Assembly (NCBI GenBank): GCA_965366365.1
Contig: CBDUEV010000072.1
Location: 1 to 14,399, forward strand
Origin: CBDUEV01 sp965366365
GTDB lineage: Bacteria > Actinomycetota > Acidimicrobiia > Spongiisociales > JAENVV01
Reading direction: 5' to 3'
Length of the DNA stretch: 14,399 nucleotides
In this document: piece by piece, positions 6,405 to 13,002 of the stretch
Layout of the letters: every line of letters begins with the position of its first letter
How positions within the stretch are numbered: the stretch's first letter is position 1
Notes under the pieces: generated by a model
Databases searched by the model: none
Told to the model about the DNA's origin: nothing
Seen by the model: only the letters and a program-made list of their open reading frames with translations
Position numbers and translations under genes: made by a program

Positions 6405-7139
6405 TCAGGCTGGGAGCGGAACGACGTACAACATCAGGAGTACGAAATGGGTGACGCTTCCGGCCACGACCAATACATGGAAGACCTCGTGGTAGGAGAA
6501 AACCCGCGGGAACAACCGAGGTCGCTTGGTGGCGAAAGCAATCATGCCGATCGTGTAGAACGCCCCGCTGACGAACATGAGAACGATGGCACCGATGGCG
6601 AGGTTGCGGCCGAGTTGGGGCAACGGCACGATGGCAAACCATCCCATGACCGCAGCCAGGGTGATCGAAAACCACACCCGGATCTTCGGGAAGAAGACCT
6701 TCTGACCGATCCCCACCAGGGCCAGACCCCACACGATCGAGAGGGTGACGATCCGCCAGGTGCCCTCCAGAGCGTTGACCGCCAGCGGGGTCCACGAGCC
6801 CGCCACGAGGACCAGGATCATCGAATGGTCCAGCCGTTGCATCCGCGAGTTCCAGGTCTCGCGCCAGGGGATCGAGTGGTACAGGGAGCTGGTCGTGTAC
6901 AGAGCAATGAGGCTCACGCCGAAAACGATCATCGACCACATCCGGGGGGTGTGCCAGGCGGTCTTCACGGCGAGCGTGACCAGACCAGCCACCGAGAACA
7001 AGGCTGCGCCTCCGTGCAGAAACCCTCGGACAGGGTTCTGCATCTTCCCAAGCGTGATTCGTTCCACGAGATCCGAGGATACACGCCTCGTTTTCCGAGG
7101 TGCCGGCGAGGTGTTCTCGGCGGCCGGGGAGTCGTTCAT
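6405..7139 (-). CDS. Hemolysin III / PAQR family seven-helix membrane protein
   Basis: The 244-aa integral membrane protein has a charged cytoplasmic N-terminus (1-35) and seven predicted helices at about 40-58, 68-88, 103-122, 128-147, 154-172, 180-200 and 219-240. The PAQR metal-site residues are present: SSLYH (H88), LDHSMI (D104, H105), and SYHEVFH (H217, H221). The bacterial family is named after a pore-forming hemolysin, but most members are better viewed as membrane hydrolases or lipid-homeostasis proteins. Toxicity should not be assumed. ATG 7139 overlaps the DUF983 stop as ATGA. Downstream, 11 bases separate its stop from the TPP-enzyme remnant. Confidence 0.92.
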   Translation of the reverse strand: MNDSPAAENTSPAPRKTRRVSSDLVERITLGKMQNPVRGFLHGGAALFSVAGLVTLAVKTAWHTPRMWSMIVFGVSLIALYTTSSLYHSIPWRETWNSRMQRLDHSMILVLVAGSWTPLAVNALEGTWRIVTLSIVWGLALVGIGQKVFFPKIRVWFSITLAAVMGWFAIVPLPQLGRNLAIGAIVLMFVSGAFYTIGMIAFATKRPRLFPRVFSYHEVFHVLVVAGSVTHFVLLMLYVVPLPA

Positions 7140-7555
7140 GCTTCGACCTGGGACATACCGCCGATTCTCTCCCGTGCGGCGGAACGCTCGTCATCCGTCA
7201 GGGGGCGGACGGCGAGGTCGAGAGCGACGAACAACGTCTTCGAGAAGGGATAGAAGAGTACGGGTACCGCGACGTTGGCGGCGATCGTTCCAATGAGAAT
7301 GCCAGTCCAGGGAACCTCCGGCCAGGTCAGCCAGGCGACTCCGACGAAGCCCGCCAGGAACACCCCGATGACCACGGCCGTGTTGATGATCATGGCGCCG
7401 AGCCAATATCCGGGGTCTCGCTCGAAATGGTGCCCGCAGCGTAGGCAGTCGTCGGCCATCGTGAACCAGTGGCGGAACAGATCGGCCCCACCACAGTTGG
7501 CGCATCGTTTGGTGATGCCCCGAGCCAGCAAGTGCAGCTTCGAGGACGCCGTCAT
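7136..7555 (-). CDS. DUF983 family membrane protein with zinc-ribbon-like N-terminus
   Basis: The 139-aa product begins with a four-cysteine knuckle, CANC and CLRC (C18, C21, C37, C40), followed by HHFERDPGYWLGA, the hallmark of DUF983. Two hydrophobic segments follow, at about 52-76 and 82-103, and then a charged cytoplasmic tail. The molecular function of DUF983 is unknown. Some proteobacterial members lie near cytochrome oxidase genes, but nothing here supports a respiratory role. The start is ATG 7555, five bases after the DEAD-box stop, and the stop overlaps the hemolysin III start as ATGA. It is therefore probably cotranslated with both neighbours. Confidence 0.87.
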   Translation of the reverse strand: MTASSKLHLLARGITKRCANCGGADLFRHWFTMADDCLRCGHHFERDPGYWLGAMIINTAVVIGVFLAGFVGVAWLTWPEVPWTGILIGTIAANVAVPVLFYPFSKTLFVALDLAVRPLTDDERSAARERIGGMSQVEA

Positions 7556-7560
7556 GCCGT

Positions 7561-8823
7561 TCAGAGGCGCCGACGGCGGCGGTTGCGCTTGACCGGCGGC
7601 GGTTCGGGAGGCGGCTCGAAGGCTGCGAGGTCGCGCAGCCGCTCGTCGTTGGAGAACATCTTGGTGAGGGGCTGGAGAACCCCGGCTTCCTTCATCAGTG
7701 CTCGCACCTGGGGTACCTGGTCGTAGGCGACGAAGGTGACCACCAGTCCCCCCTCACCGGCGCGCGCCGTGCGGCCGGATCGATGGAGGTAGGTCTTGTG
7801 GTCCGAGGGTGGGTCGTAGTGGATGACCACGTCCACACCTTCGACGTGCAGGCCGCGGGCGGCGACGTTCGTCGCCACGAGAATCTTGACCTTGCCGTCG
7901 CCGAATTGCTTGAGCACTTTCTCGCGCTTGATCTGAGGTAGGTCACCGTGGATGGCCTGGGCGGAAAGCCCCTCTTTGCGGAGCTGCTCGGCTACCCGAT
8001 CACAGCCGCGTTTCGTGCGGACGAAGACGAGAAGTCGTTCGGAGGTCTCTGCGATGGCACCGACCACTTTCGGCTTGTCCATCTGGTGGACCTCGATGAA
8101 GCGGTGGTCCATGGACGAAACGGTGATCGTCTCCGAGGCAACCTCGTGATAGATGGGGTCGGACATGTGGCGCTTGACGATCCGCTCGACCACCCCGTCC
8201 AGCGTGGCCGAGAACAACAGCGATTGATGGTCCACCTCGATGGCTCGCAGAATGTGATCCACCTGAGGAAGGAAGCCCATGTCGGCCATCTGATCGGCTT
8301 CGTCGAGAACCACCATCGAAACATCGGCCACCGAGACTTCCTTGCGGTCGATCAGATCGATGAGGCGACCGGGGGTGGCGACGACGATGTCGACGCCCTT
8401 GCGGAAGTTGGCGATCTGGGCGCTCATGGAGACGCCACCGTAGACCTCGGCGATGAACAGCCCGGACGCCTTGGCGAGTGGTCGCAGTTCGTCACTGACC
8501 TGGACACAGAGCTCGCGGGTGGGGACGAGGATCATGGCGTGCGGACGGCGGGGGGCCGCCTCACGGGTACGCATGATCATGGGGAGGCCGAAGGCGAGGG
8601 TCTTGCCCGAGCCGGTCTTGGCCTTGCCGCACACATCACGGCCCGCGAGGGCATCGGGGATGGTGAGCGCCTGCACGGGGAAGGGCTCTTCGATGCCTTT
8701 GGCCGCCAGCGCTTTCACGATGACGTCCGAAACGCCGAGATCGGCGAAGGTCAGCTCTTCATCGAGCTCGTAATCGGGATCGGCGGCGGTGTCGGCGGAG
8801 GAACTTGGAGTGTGTGTGGTCAT
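7561..8823 (-). CDS. DEAD-box ATP-dependent RNA helicase
   Basis: The 420-aa product has all SF2 DEAD-box motifs: the phenylalanine-led Q motif F26...PFPVQ (47-51), Walker A AKTGSGKT (68-75), PTRE (101-104), GG (129-130), TPGR (150-153), DEAD (174-177), SAT (205-207), VFVRTKRGCD (267-275), VATNVAARGLHVEGVD (316-331) and HRSGRTAR (347-354). The GLHV and IHYDPP variants are typical of actinobacterial RhlE/CshA-like proteins. A short acidic N-terminus (12-25) and a tail ending KRNRRRRRL should bind RNA. The likely role is ribosome assembly or mRNA turnover, perhaps cold-responsive. No Shine-Dalgarno site precedes ATG 8823; instead a 14-codon ORF ends on it as ATGA. It is the first large gene of a long minus-strand operon. 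Confidence 0.94.
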   Translation of the reverse strand: MTTHTPSSSADTAADPDYELDEELTFADLGVSDVIVKALAAKGIEEPFPVQALTIPDALAGRDVCGKAKTGSGKTLAFGLPMIMRTREAAPRRPHAMILVPTRELCVQVSDELRPLAKASGLFIAEVYGGVSMSAQIANFRKGVDIVVATPGRLIDLIDRKEVSVADVSMVVLDEADQMADMGFLPQVDHILRAIEVDHQSLLFSATLDGVVERIVKRHMSDPIYHEVASETITVSSMDHRFIEVHQMDKPKVVGAIAETSERLLVFVRTKRGCDRVAEQLRKEGLSAQAIHGDLPQIKREKVLKQFGDGKVKILVATNVAARGLHVEGVDVVIHYDPPSDHKTYLHRSGRTARAGEGGLVVTFVAYDQVPQVRALMKEAGVLQPLTKMFSNDERLRDLAAFEPPPEPPPVKRNRRRRRL

Positions 8824-8864
8824 GAGGAAAGGGTGGTCGGCGGCATCGAAGCCGGCGTCGACAT
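8820..8864 (-). CDS. Putative 14-codon leaderless uORF coupled to the DEAD-box gene
   Basis: ATG 8864-8862 opens MSTPASMPPTTLSS and a TGA whose bases overlap the DEAD-box start as ATGA. A TAGAGT -10 box ends five bases upstream, so the transcript could begin at or next to this ATG. The DEAD-box ATG has only CTTTCCTC before it and no Shine-Dalgarno site, so reaching it by termination-reinitiation is plausible. The peptide shows no domain. Its existence rests on architecture only and it could be a chance ORF. Confidence 0.4.
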   Translation of the reverse strand: MSTPASMPPTTLSS

Positions 8865-8869
8865 AGAAG

Positions 8870-8875
8870 ACTCTA
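8870..8875 (-). promoter_or_regulatory. Candidate -10 box for the DEAD-box to JAMM operon
   Basis: TAGAGT on the minus strand matches TANNNT and is the best -10 element in the 120-bp gap between the DEAD-box gene and the 3' end of dinG. A 5-bp inverted repeat, GGTTT at 8879-8883 and AAACC at 8890-8894, lies where the spacer and -35 element would be. No good -35 hexamer is seen. The rest of 8876-8943 holds no gene and no clear terminator for dinG. Confidence 0.4.
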
Positions 8876-8943
8876 GCCGGTTTGGCGGAAAACCTTGATT
8901 CCTGGGTCCGGGTGGATGACGCGCTCGGTGGCGGGACCGGGCC

Positions 8944-10932
8944 TCACAGTCGGCGCAGGAACGATTCGACCGTCGATCGATCGGCGGTGATCGGCATCGG
9001 GGGCAAGCTGGCCAGGAGCACACGCCCGTAGCTCTTGGTAGCCAGTCGCGAGTCGAGGAGAGCGACGACCCCGTGGTCGGTGGTGGTTCGAATGAGGCGT
9101 CCGGCGCCTTGGGCCATCAGCATGGCGGCCCGCGGCAGGTCGACGACCTGAAACGCCGAGAGGCCGGCGGCCTCGGCGGCCTCGCGCCGGGCGACCCACA
9201 ACGGGTCGTCGGGGCGGGGGAACGGCAGCTTGTCCATGATGACGAGCTGCAGGGAGCGGCCGGGGATGTCGAGTCCCTCCCAGAAGCCGAGGGTGGCCAC
9301 CAGCACGGACGTCTCGTCCGACTCGAAGGCTTCGACCAGCCGTCGCTTCGGTAGCTCACCCTGGGAGAGAACCGTGACGGCGAGCTTTCGGGCGAGCCGT
9401 TCCTTGATGCTCCCCACCATTCGGTGACTGGTCGCCAGAACGAGGGCGCGGCCCCCGGAGGCTGTCACGAGCGCCTCGATCTCGTCGAGCGCTGCTTGCT
9501 CCCATCCCTCGGCTCGGGGATCCGGGAGATGGGCGGCCACGTAGACCCGACCTTGCGCTTCGTGATCGAACGGCGAGGCGACGCGCACCGCGTGGTAGCT
9601 GAGGTCCGCCTCGTCGTCCGGGGCTTGATCGGCCACATCTTGGACCCCGTCGATGGCCACCTGCCACCGCAGTCCGAGTGCCCTGGCCAGCGGTCGCAGG
9701 CGGCCGCCCACCGAAAGGGTGGCGCTGGTGACGATCGCCACGGTCTCGTCGAGGACCCGATCGGCCATCAGGTCTCCCACGTGCACCGGGGCGAGCTGGT
9801 ACGCCTTGGTTCGCCCGGCACGTTCGATCCAGGCGACGTAGTGGGAGGGTGGATTCATCGCCAGTTCGGTGTCTGCTGCCAGGTGCCCCGCCAGCCGCAA
9901 CAGACGGGCACGGGCCCCGGAATGCCCGGGACGATCGGGCCGGCTCCTTCGGGCCATCCTGGTCAGCTCCCCCACGTCGGAGGATGCCCGCGCCAGAGCG
10001 TGTCCCAGATCGGTGGATGCCACCTCGCGGAGCCGTCCGACCGGGGCACGGTCGAGCTCCGCTGCCACTTCCTTGGTCCGCCGCTGCACGCCATCGAGCA
10101 CCGGCGTCACGTCACTCGGGGCAAGCACGCCTTTCAGCCAGGCGGAGGCGCGGTGAACCTGCCAGAGACGCCCGGCGGTGATCTCCAGTCCGAAGCTGCT
10201 GGCCATGGTGTCTTCGAGACGATGGCCCTCGTCGAAGATGACCACGTCGTGTTCGGGGAGGATCGAACCGTTCGCCGCCAGGTGCGCCCCGTAGAGGTGA
10301 TGGTTGACGACGACGATGTCGGCTGCGGCAGCCCGGTCGAGCGCGGCCATGGCGTAGCAGCTGCCGGCTTGGGGACACTGGTCTCTCCCCGGGCACTCGG
10401 TGCCCGAGACGGACAGTTTCGCCCAGACGTCATCCGGAATGATCTCCGGCAGATCGTCACGGTCGCCAGAGGGATCGGTGCCGGTCCACTCGATGAGGGC
10501 CCCCAGGTGTTCGGGCAGCCCGGCCGTTTCCCCGAAGAGGGTGGCGCCACCCTTCGTGTCGTCGATCATCTCTTCGAGGCGCGACATACAGAGATAGCTG
10601 GCGCGTCCCTTGACGGTGGCCCACGTGAACTCCAGACCGTGGGGGGCGAGGGCATCTCTGAGGAAGGGAAGGTCGCGCTCGGACAGCTGATCCTGGAGCG
10701 ATTTGGTGGCTGTCGACACGACTACCCGTTTCCCCGAGACGATCGCCGGGATGAGATAGCCGAATGACTTGCCGGTTCCGGGTCCCGCCTCGACGAGGAG
10801 ATGGTGGTGGTCGTCGATCGCCGATGCGACGGCTTCGACCATGGTCTCCTGTCCCGGGCGTCTCGCTCCCCCGTCCTTGGCGTCGACCACGTGACTCAAC
10901 GCATCGAGGGCACGGGAGGAAAGCTCGGTCAC
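8944..10932 (-). CDS. dinG: DinG/XPD-family iron-sulfur DNA helicase
   Basis: The 662-aa product is an ATP-dependent 5'-3' SF2 helicase that resolves R-loops and other repair or replication structures. Motifs in order: RRPGQETMVEAVA (24-36), Walker A GPGTGKS (50-56), the Fe-S cluster cysteines C115 (SYLCMSR), C180, C186 and C192 (TECPGRDQCPQAGSC), VVVNHHLYGAHL (207-218), Walker B DEGH (234-237), TSATLSVGG, LATSHRMV, GFWEGLDIPG with MDKLPFPRP, and QGAGRLIR (608-615). All four 4Fe-4S ligands are kept, so the enzyme should be active. The GTG start at 10932-10930 lies six bases after TACAAT, a strong leaderless arrangement. No actinobacterial LexA box is seen upstream, so SOS control is not supported. 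It is probably transcribed separately from the downstream DEAD-box operon. DinG and YoaA cannot be told apart by eye. Confidence 0.93.
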   Translation of the reverse strand: MTELSSRALDALSHVVDAKDGGARRPGQETMVEAVASAIDDHHHLLVEAGPGTGKSFGYLIPAIVSGKRVVVSTATKSLQDQLSERDLPFLRDALAPHGLEFTWATVKGRASYLCMSRLEEMIDDTKGGATLFGETAGLPEHLGALIEWTGTDPSGDRDDLPEIIPDDVWAKLSVSGTECPGRDQCPQAGSCYAMAALDRAAAADIVVVNHHLYGAHLAANGSILPEHDVVIFDEGHRLEDTMASSFGLEITAGRLWQVHRASAWLKGVLAPSDVTPVLDGVQRRTKEVAAELDRAPVGRLREVASTDLGHALARASSDVGELTRMARRSRPDRPGHSGARARLLRLAGHLAADTELAMNPPSHYVAWIERAGRTKAYQLAPVHVGDLMADRVLDETVAIVTSATLSVGGRLRPLARALGLRWQVAIDGVQDVADQAPDDEADLSYHAVRVASPFDHEAQGRVYVAAHLPDPRAEGWEQAALDEIEALVTASGGRALVLATSHRMVGSIKERLARKLAVTVLSQGELPKRRLVEAFESDETSVLVATLGFWEGLDIPGRSLQLVIMDKLPFPRPDDPLWVARREAAEAAGLSAFQVVDLPRAAMLMAQGAGRLIRTTTDHGVVALLDSRLATKSYGRVLLASLPPMPITADRSTVESFLRRL

Positions 10933-10938
10933 GGATGC

Positions 10939-10944
10939 ATTGTA
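10939..10944 (-). promoter_or_regulatory. Leaderless promoter -10 box for dinG
   Basis: TACAAT is the closest match to TATAAT in the window and ends six bases before the dinG GTG, so the transcript should start on the G of the start codon. It sits in the 68-bp gap after the upstream secreted-protein gene, so dinG does not depend on that gene's promoter. The -35 element is not distinct. No terminator is visible in 10945-11000. Confidence 0.6.
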
Positions 10945-11000
10945 CGCGGGCTGTTTCCGGCGTTCGTCGGTAGGTCTGGGGTGAGAGCTCCGAGTCGGCG

Positions 11001-12824
11001 TCAGCCGGCCAACGCCCGATAGAGGAAGGCGGCCATCTGGTCCCGGGTGATGGGATGGTTCGGGAGGTAGCCGCCCTTGCCGTCACCGGAGGCGATGCCG
11101 GCCGCGGCGAGAGCATTGATGTCACCCTCGAACAACGACCCATCGTCGTCGAAAAAGTGGTCGTCCGACCCCACCGGAAGCGACAATGCCCGCCGGAGGA
11201 AGGCAGCCATCTGGCCACGAGTCACGACCAAGGACGGACAGAACCGGTCGTTCGTGGGCGGGTTGCAGCCCAGCGTCACGCCGGCGGTGGCGAGGCGATC
11301 GATGTCGGCTTCGAACACCGAGTCTTCATCGTCGAGGAACCGGTTCGTCCCGCTCGAGGCGGTGTAGTCGAGAGCCCTTCCCAACAATGCCGCCATCTGC
11401 CCGCGCGTCACGACGAGGGAAGGACAGAACAAGTCGTTGGCGGGGGGATTGCATCCGAGCGTGATCCCCTCCTGGGCGAGCCAGATGATCTCTGTCTGGA
11501 ATGGATACTCGTTGGGTACATCCCAGAATCCCGAGTCGGGTTGGACCTCAAACCTCGTCGTGCTGCGAGCGGCCATGACATCGAGATCACCTGCGCCGGA
11601 AATGCTTCCGGTCGAGAAGTTGCTTGCCGCATTCCACAGCATCCAACCCACGCCTCGATCGTCCGCCGCTCGGATCTCGGCATTGATCTGCGCATCGGAG
11701 TAGTAGAAGGCCTGAATCCACGGCCGGAGAATCGCCGGAGCATCACCGATCCGCTCCTGGCCGTCGGCCAAGGCCCGGCTCACCACCTCATAGGGATGGG
11801 CGTTGGGGTCCGAAAACCCGAACCAACCGGTCGAGTAGTGGCTCGGATAGAGCATGGGCGACAGCACATCCGCCACCCGAGCGAGGTCTTCGAGTTTCTG
11901 GCCGATGCCCCCGTCTTCGGTGGTCGACGTGATGAACCCGAAGATGTCGGCGGCAACGGCGCAGCCCTTGGGATTGAGTCGAGCCCGGGCCTCGGCGAGG
12001 AAGGTGGCGATCGCCTCCGACCGGCCGGTGGCCGTCGAAGACCCGTCGAATCGCACCGAACTCGGATACCCATCCGGGAATCGAACGTAGTCGAACTGCA
12101 CTTCGTCAACTCCCATGGCGCAAGCGTCCTCTGCCAGGGTGAGGGCATAGGAGCGGGCGTCGTCGTCCCACGGATCGAGAAACCACTGCCCGGCTTTGTT
12201 GTACGGGCCGCCGGTAGCCGTGTTCCAGACCGCCCAGGTTGGCTCGACCAGAGCTGCCACAGGATCTTGGAACGCAACTACCCGCACGATCACATAGAGG
12301 CCGGCATCATGGGCGGCTTCGGCCCGGGCCGCCAGGTCGAAGAGTGGGAGCGACGCTCCCACCGACGAAGCGATCCCCGACGGTGTCTGGGAGAAAACCC
12401 GGCCGGACTCGTCCTTGAGATCGATCACCAGGGCATTGACCGTCGTCGAGTCGGCGATGTCGAGCATGGATGACCACCGAGAGGCGGCGGCATCGCCGGT
12501 CACGTGCAATGCCATGACCGGCCGGGCAGCCAGGGTGACGATCAGGCGCCCCGAGGTCCCCTCCCACGCGAACTCTGCCGGGAGGTAGGCGGGCGCCTCG
12601 ATGACAACGCTACCGCCCGATCCGACGGCCCCGAAGACTCCCGGTTCCGAGGTCACCAGGGCTTCGCCATTCAGCGTGACCATCGCCGAGGAGACAGCGG
12701 CGCCGGTCTCGGTCTGGATCTGGATTCGGAGCGAACCCTCCGTCTCAGCGGCCCCGGCCGGAACGATCGTTCCGGCGATCATCAAGCAAGCGATCAGCAC
12801 GGTGGCCCACGGACGTCCTCGCAT
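11001..12824 (-). CDS. Secreted DUF4015 glycoside-hydrolase-like protein with three SLH repeats
   Basis: The 607-aa product has a signal peptide (basic MRGR, hydrophobic 8-23, cleavage near PAGA-AE). Residues about 30-100 look like a small beta-sandwich of the carboxypeptidase-regulatory type. A DUF4015 TIM-barrel-like domain (about 105-415) follows, with VNALVIDLKDESGRV, LYVIVRVVAFQDPV, DEVQFDYVRFP, AADIFGF, SPMLYPSHY and WMLWNAA. Three C-terminal repeats (about 431-493, 494-554, 555-607) resemble SLH domains. The first two carry GCNPPxNDxFCP with one cysteine pair each, probably disulfides; the third lacks the pair and reads ASGDGKGGYLPNHPITRDQ. The protein is likely exported and held in the cell wall, where it could act on a glycan. 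Substrate and activity are unknown for DUF4015. The ATG start lies seven bases after a TAGGAT box. Confidence 0.9.
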   Translation of the reverse strand: MRGRPWATVLIACLMIAGTIVPAGAAETEGSLRIQIQTETGAAVSSAMVTLNGEALVTSEPGVFGAVGSGGSVVIEAPAYLPAEFAWEGTSGRLIVTLAARPVMALHVTGDAAASRWSSMLDIADSTTVNALVIDLKDESGRVFSQTPSGIASSVGASLPLFDLAARAEAAHDAGLYVIVRVVAFQDPVAALVEPTWAVWNTATGGPYNKAGQWFLDPWDDDARSYALTLAEDACAMGVDEVQFDYVRFPDGYPSSVRFDGSSTATGRSEAIATFLAEARARLNPKGCAVAADIFGFITSTTEDGGIGQKLEDLARVADVLSPMLYPSHYSTGWFGFSDPNAHPYEVVSRALADGQERIGDAPAILRPWIQAFYYSDAQINAEIRAADDRGVGWMLWNAASNFSTGSISGAGDLDVMAARSTTRFEVQPDSGFWDVPNEYPFQTEIIWLAQEGITLGCNPPANDLFCPSLVVTRGQMAALLGRALDYTASSGTNRFLDDEDSVFEADIDRLATAGVTLGCNPPTNDRFCPSLVVTRGQMAAFLRRALSLPVGSDDHFFDDDGSLFEGDINALAAAGIASGDGKGGYLPNHPITRDQMAAFLYRALAG

Positions 12825-12831
12825 AGATCCG

Positions 12832-12837
12832 ATCCTA
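12832..12837 (-). promoter_or_regulatory. Leaderless promoter -10 box for the DUF4015-SLH gene
   Basis: TAGGAT on the minus strand fits TANNNT and is separated from the ATG at 12824 by seven bases. No typical Shine-Dalgarno site precedes the ATG. A TTGCAC hexamer lies further up at 12865-12860, but its 22-base spacing is too long for a normal -35. Confidence 0.45.
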
Positions 12838-12864
12838 TGCCACCCGACCGAGATTGGAGGTGCA

Positions 12865-12921
12865 ATGGCTCACCGAACCGTTTTGGGTGGTGAGGCGACG
12901 CACGCGGTTCGCACGAAGTGA
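12865..12921 (+). CDS. Putative 18-codon leader peptide upstream of ettA
   Basis: ATG 12865 opens MAHRTVLGGEATHAVRTK and a TGA. It is preceded by GGAGGT at 12856-12861, one of the best Shine-Dalgarno matches in the window, with only three bases between. The stop lies three bases before a strong hairpin and 81 bases before ettA on the same strand. The ORF contains its own 6-bp inverted repeat (CTCACC 12869-12874, GGTGAG 12889-12894). Composition shows no run of one amino acid. Leader ORFs of this kind control some antibiotic-resistance ABC-F genes, but here the role is inferred from layout alone. A plus-strand promoter upstream of 12856 is not clear. Confidence 0.4.
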   Translation: MAHRTVLGGEATHAVRTK

Positions 12922-12924
12922 AGG

Positions 12925-12956
12925 CTGGGCAGCCAGTGGGGTTGGCCACTGCCCAG
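12925..12956 (+). other. Bulged hairpin in the ettA leader region
   Basis: CTGGG (12925-12929) pairs with CCCAG (12952-12956), and CAGTGG (12934-12939) pairs with CCACTG (12946-12951), giving 11 base pairs. There is a 4-base bulge CAGC on the left side and a GGTTGG loop. An alternative outer pairing, CTGGGCAG with CTGCCCAG, is also possible, so two folds compete. No T-tract follows, so it is not a standard intrinsic terminator. Confidence 0.6.
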
Positions 12957-12957
12957 C

Positions 12958-12980
12958 GCAGAACGTCTCCGACGTTCTGC
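12958..12980. repeat. Perfect 10-bp inverted repeat upstream of ettA
   Basis: GCAGAACGTC at 12958-12967 and its exact complement GACGTTCTGC at 12971-12980 flank TCC. The repeat starts two bases after the preceding hairpin and ends seven bases before the predicted ettA -10 box. If the promoter at 12988 is used, it covers the -35 zone and looks like an operator. If transcription starts further upstream, it forms a second very stable hairpin in the leader. It does not match the actinobacterial LexA box spacing. Confidence 0.75.
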
Positions 12981-12987
12981 AACGGAC

Positions 12988-12993
12988 TACGCT
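12988..12993 (+). promoter_or_regulatory. Candidate -10 box for ettA
   Basis: TACGCT fits TANNNT and ends nine bases before the ATG at 13003, which would give a leaderless or nearly leaderless ettA mRNA. No Shine-Dalgarno sequence is present before this ATG (GCTGTCTC), in line with that. The -35 zone is taken up by the inverted repeat at 12958-12980. Confidence 0.4.
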
Positions 12994-13002
12994 CGCTGTC
13001 TC

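Noticed and set aside
6394..7194. Minus-strand open frame through the hemolysin III gene continuing the TPP remnant
   Set aside because: Only the part below about 6393 resembles a TPP enzyme. The rest is the wrong frame of the hemolysin III and DUF983 genes.
9424..10767. 447-codon plus-strand open frame opposite dinG
   Set aside because: It is a GC-rich antisense shadow: low-complexity G/R/H/P-rich translation without motifs, lying fully inside a secure gene.
10933..11000. LexA/SOS box in front of dinG
   Set aside because: The nearest match, CGAACGCCGGAAAC, lacks the GTTYC half of the actinobacterial consensus, so there is no support for SOS control.
11055..12473. 472-codon plus-strand open frame opposite the DUF4015-SLH gene
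   Set aside because: It is antisense to a gene with a signal peptide and clear domains, and its translation has no recognisable fold.
12925..12980. Rho-independent terminator pair between the divergent genes
   Set aside because: Both stems lack a following T-tract on either strand, and no convergent gene ends here that would need termination.
12825..13002. tRNA or known small RNA in the structured ettA leader
   Set aside because: No cloverleaf, T-arm GTTCRA box or CCA end is present, and the stems do not match a small RNA family I can recognise.
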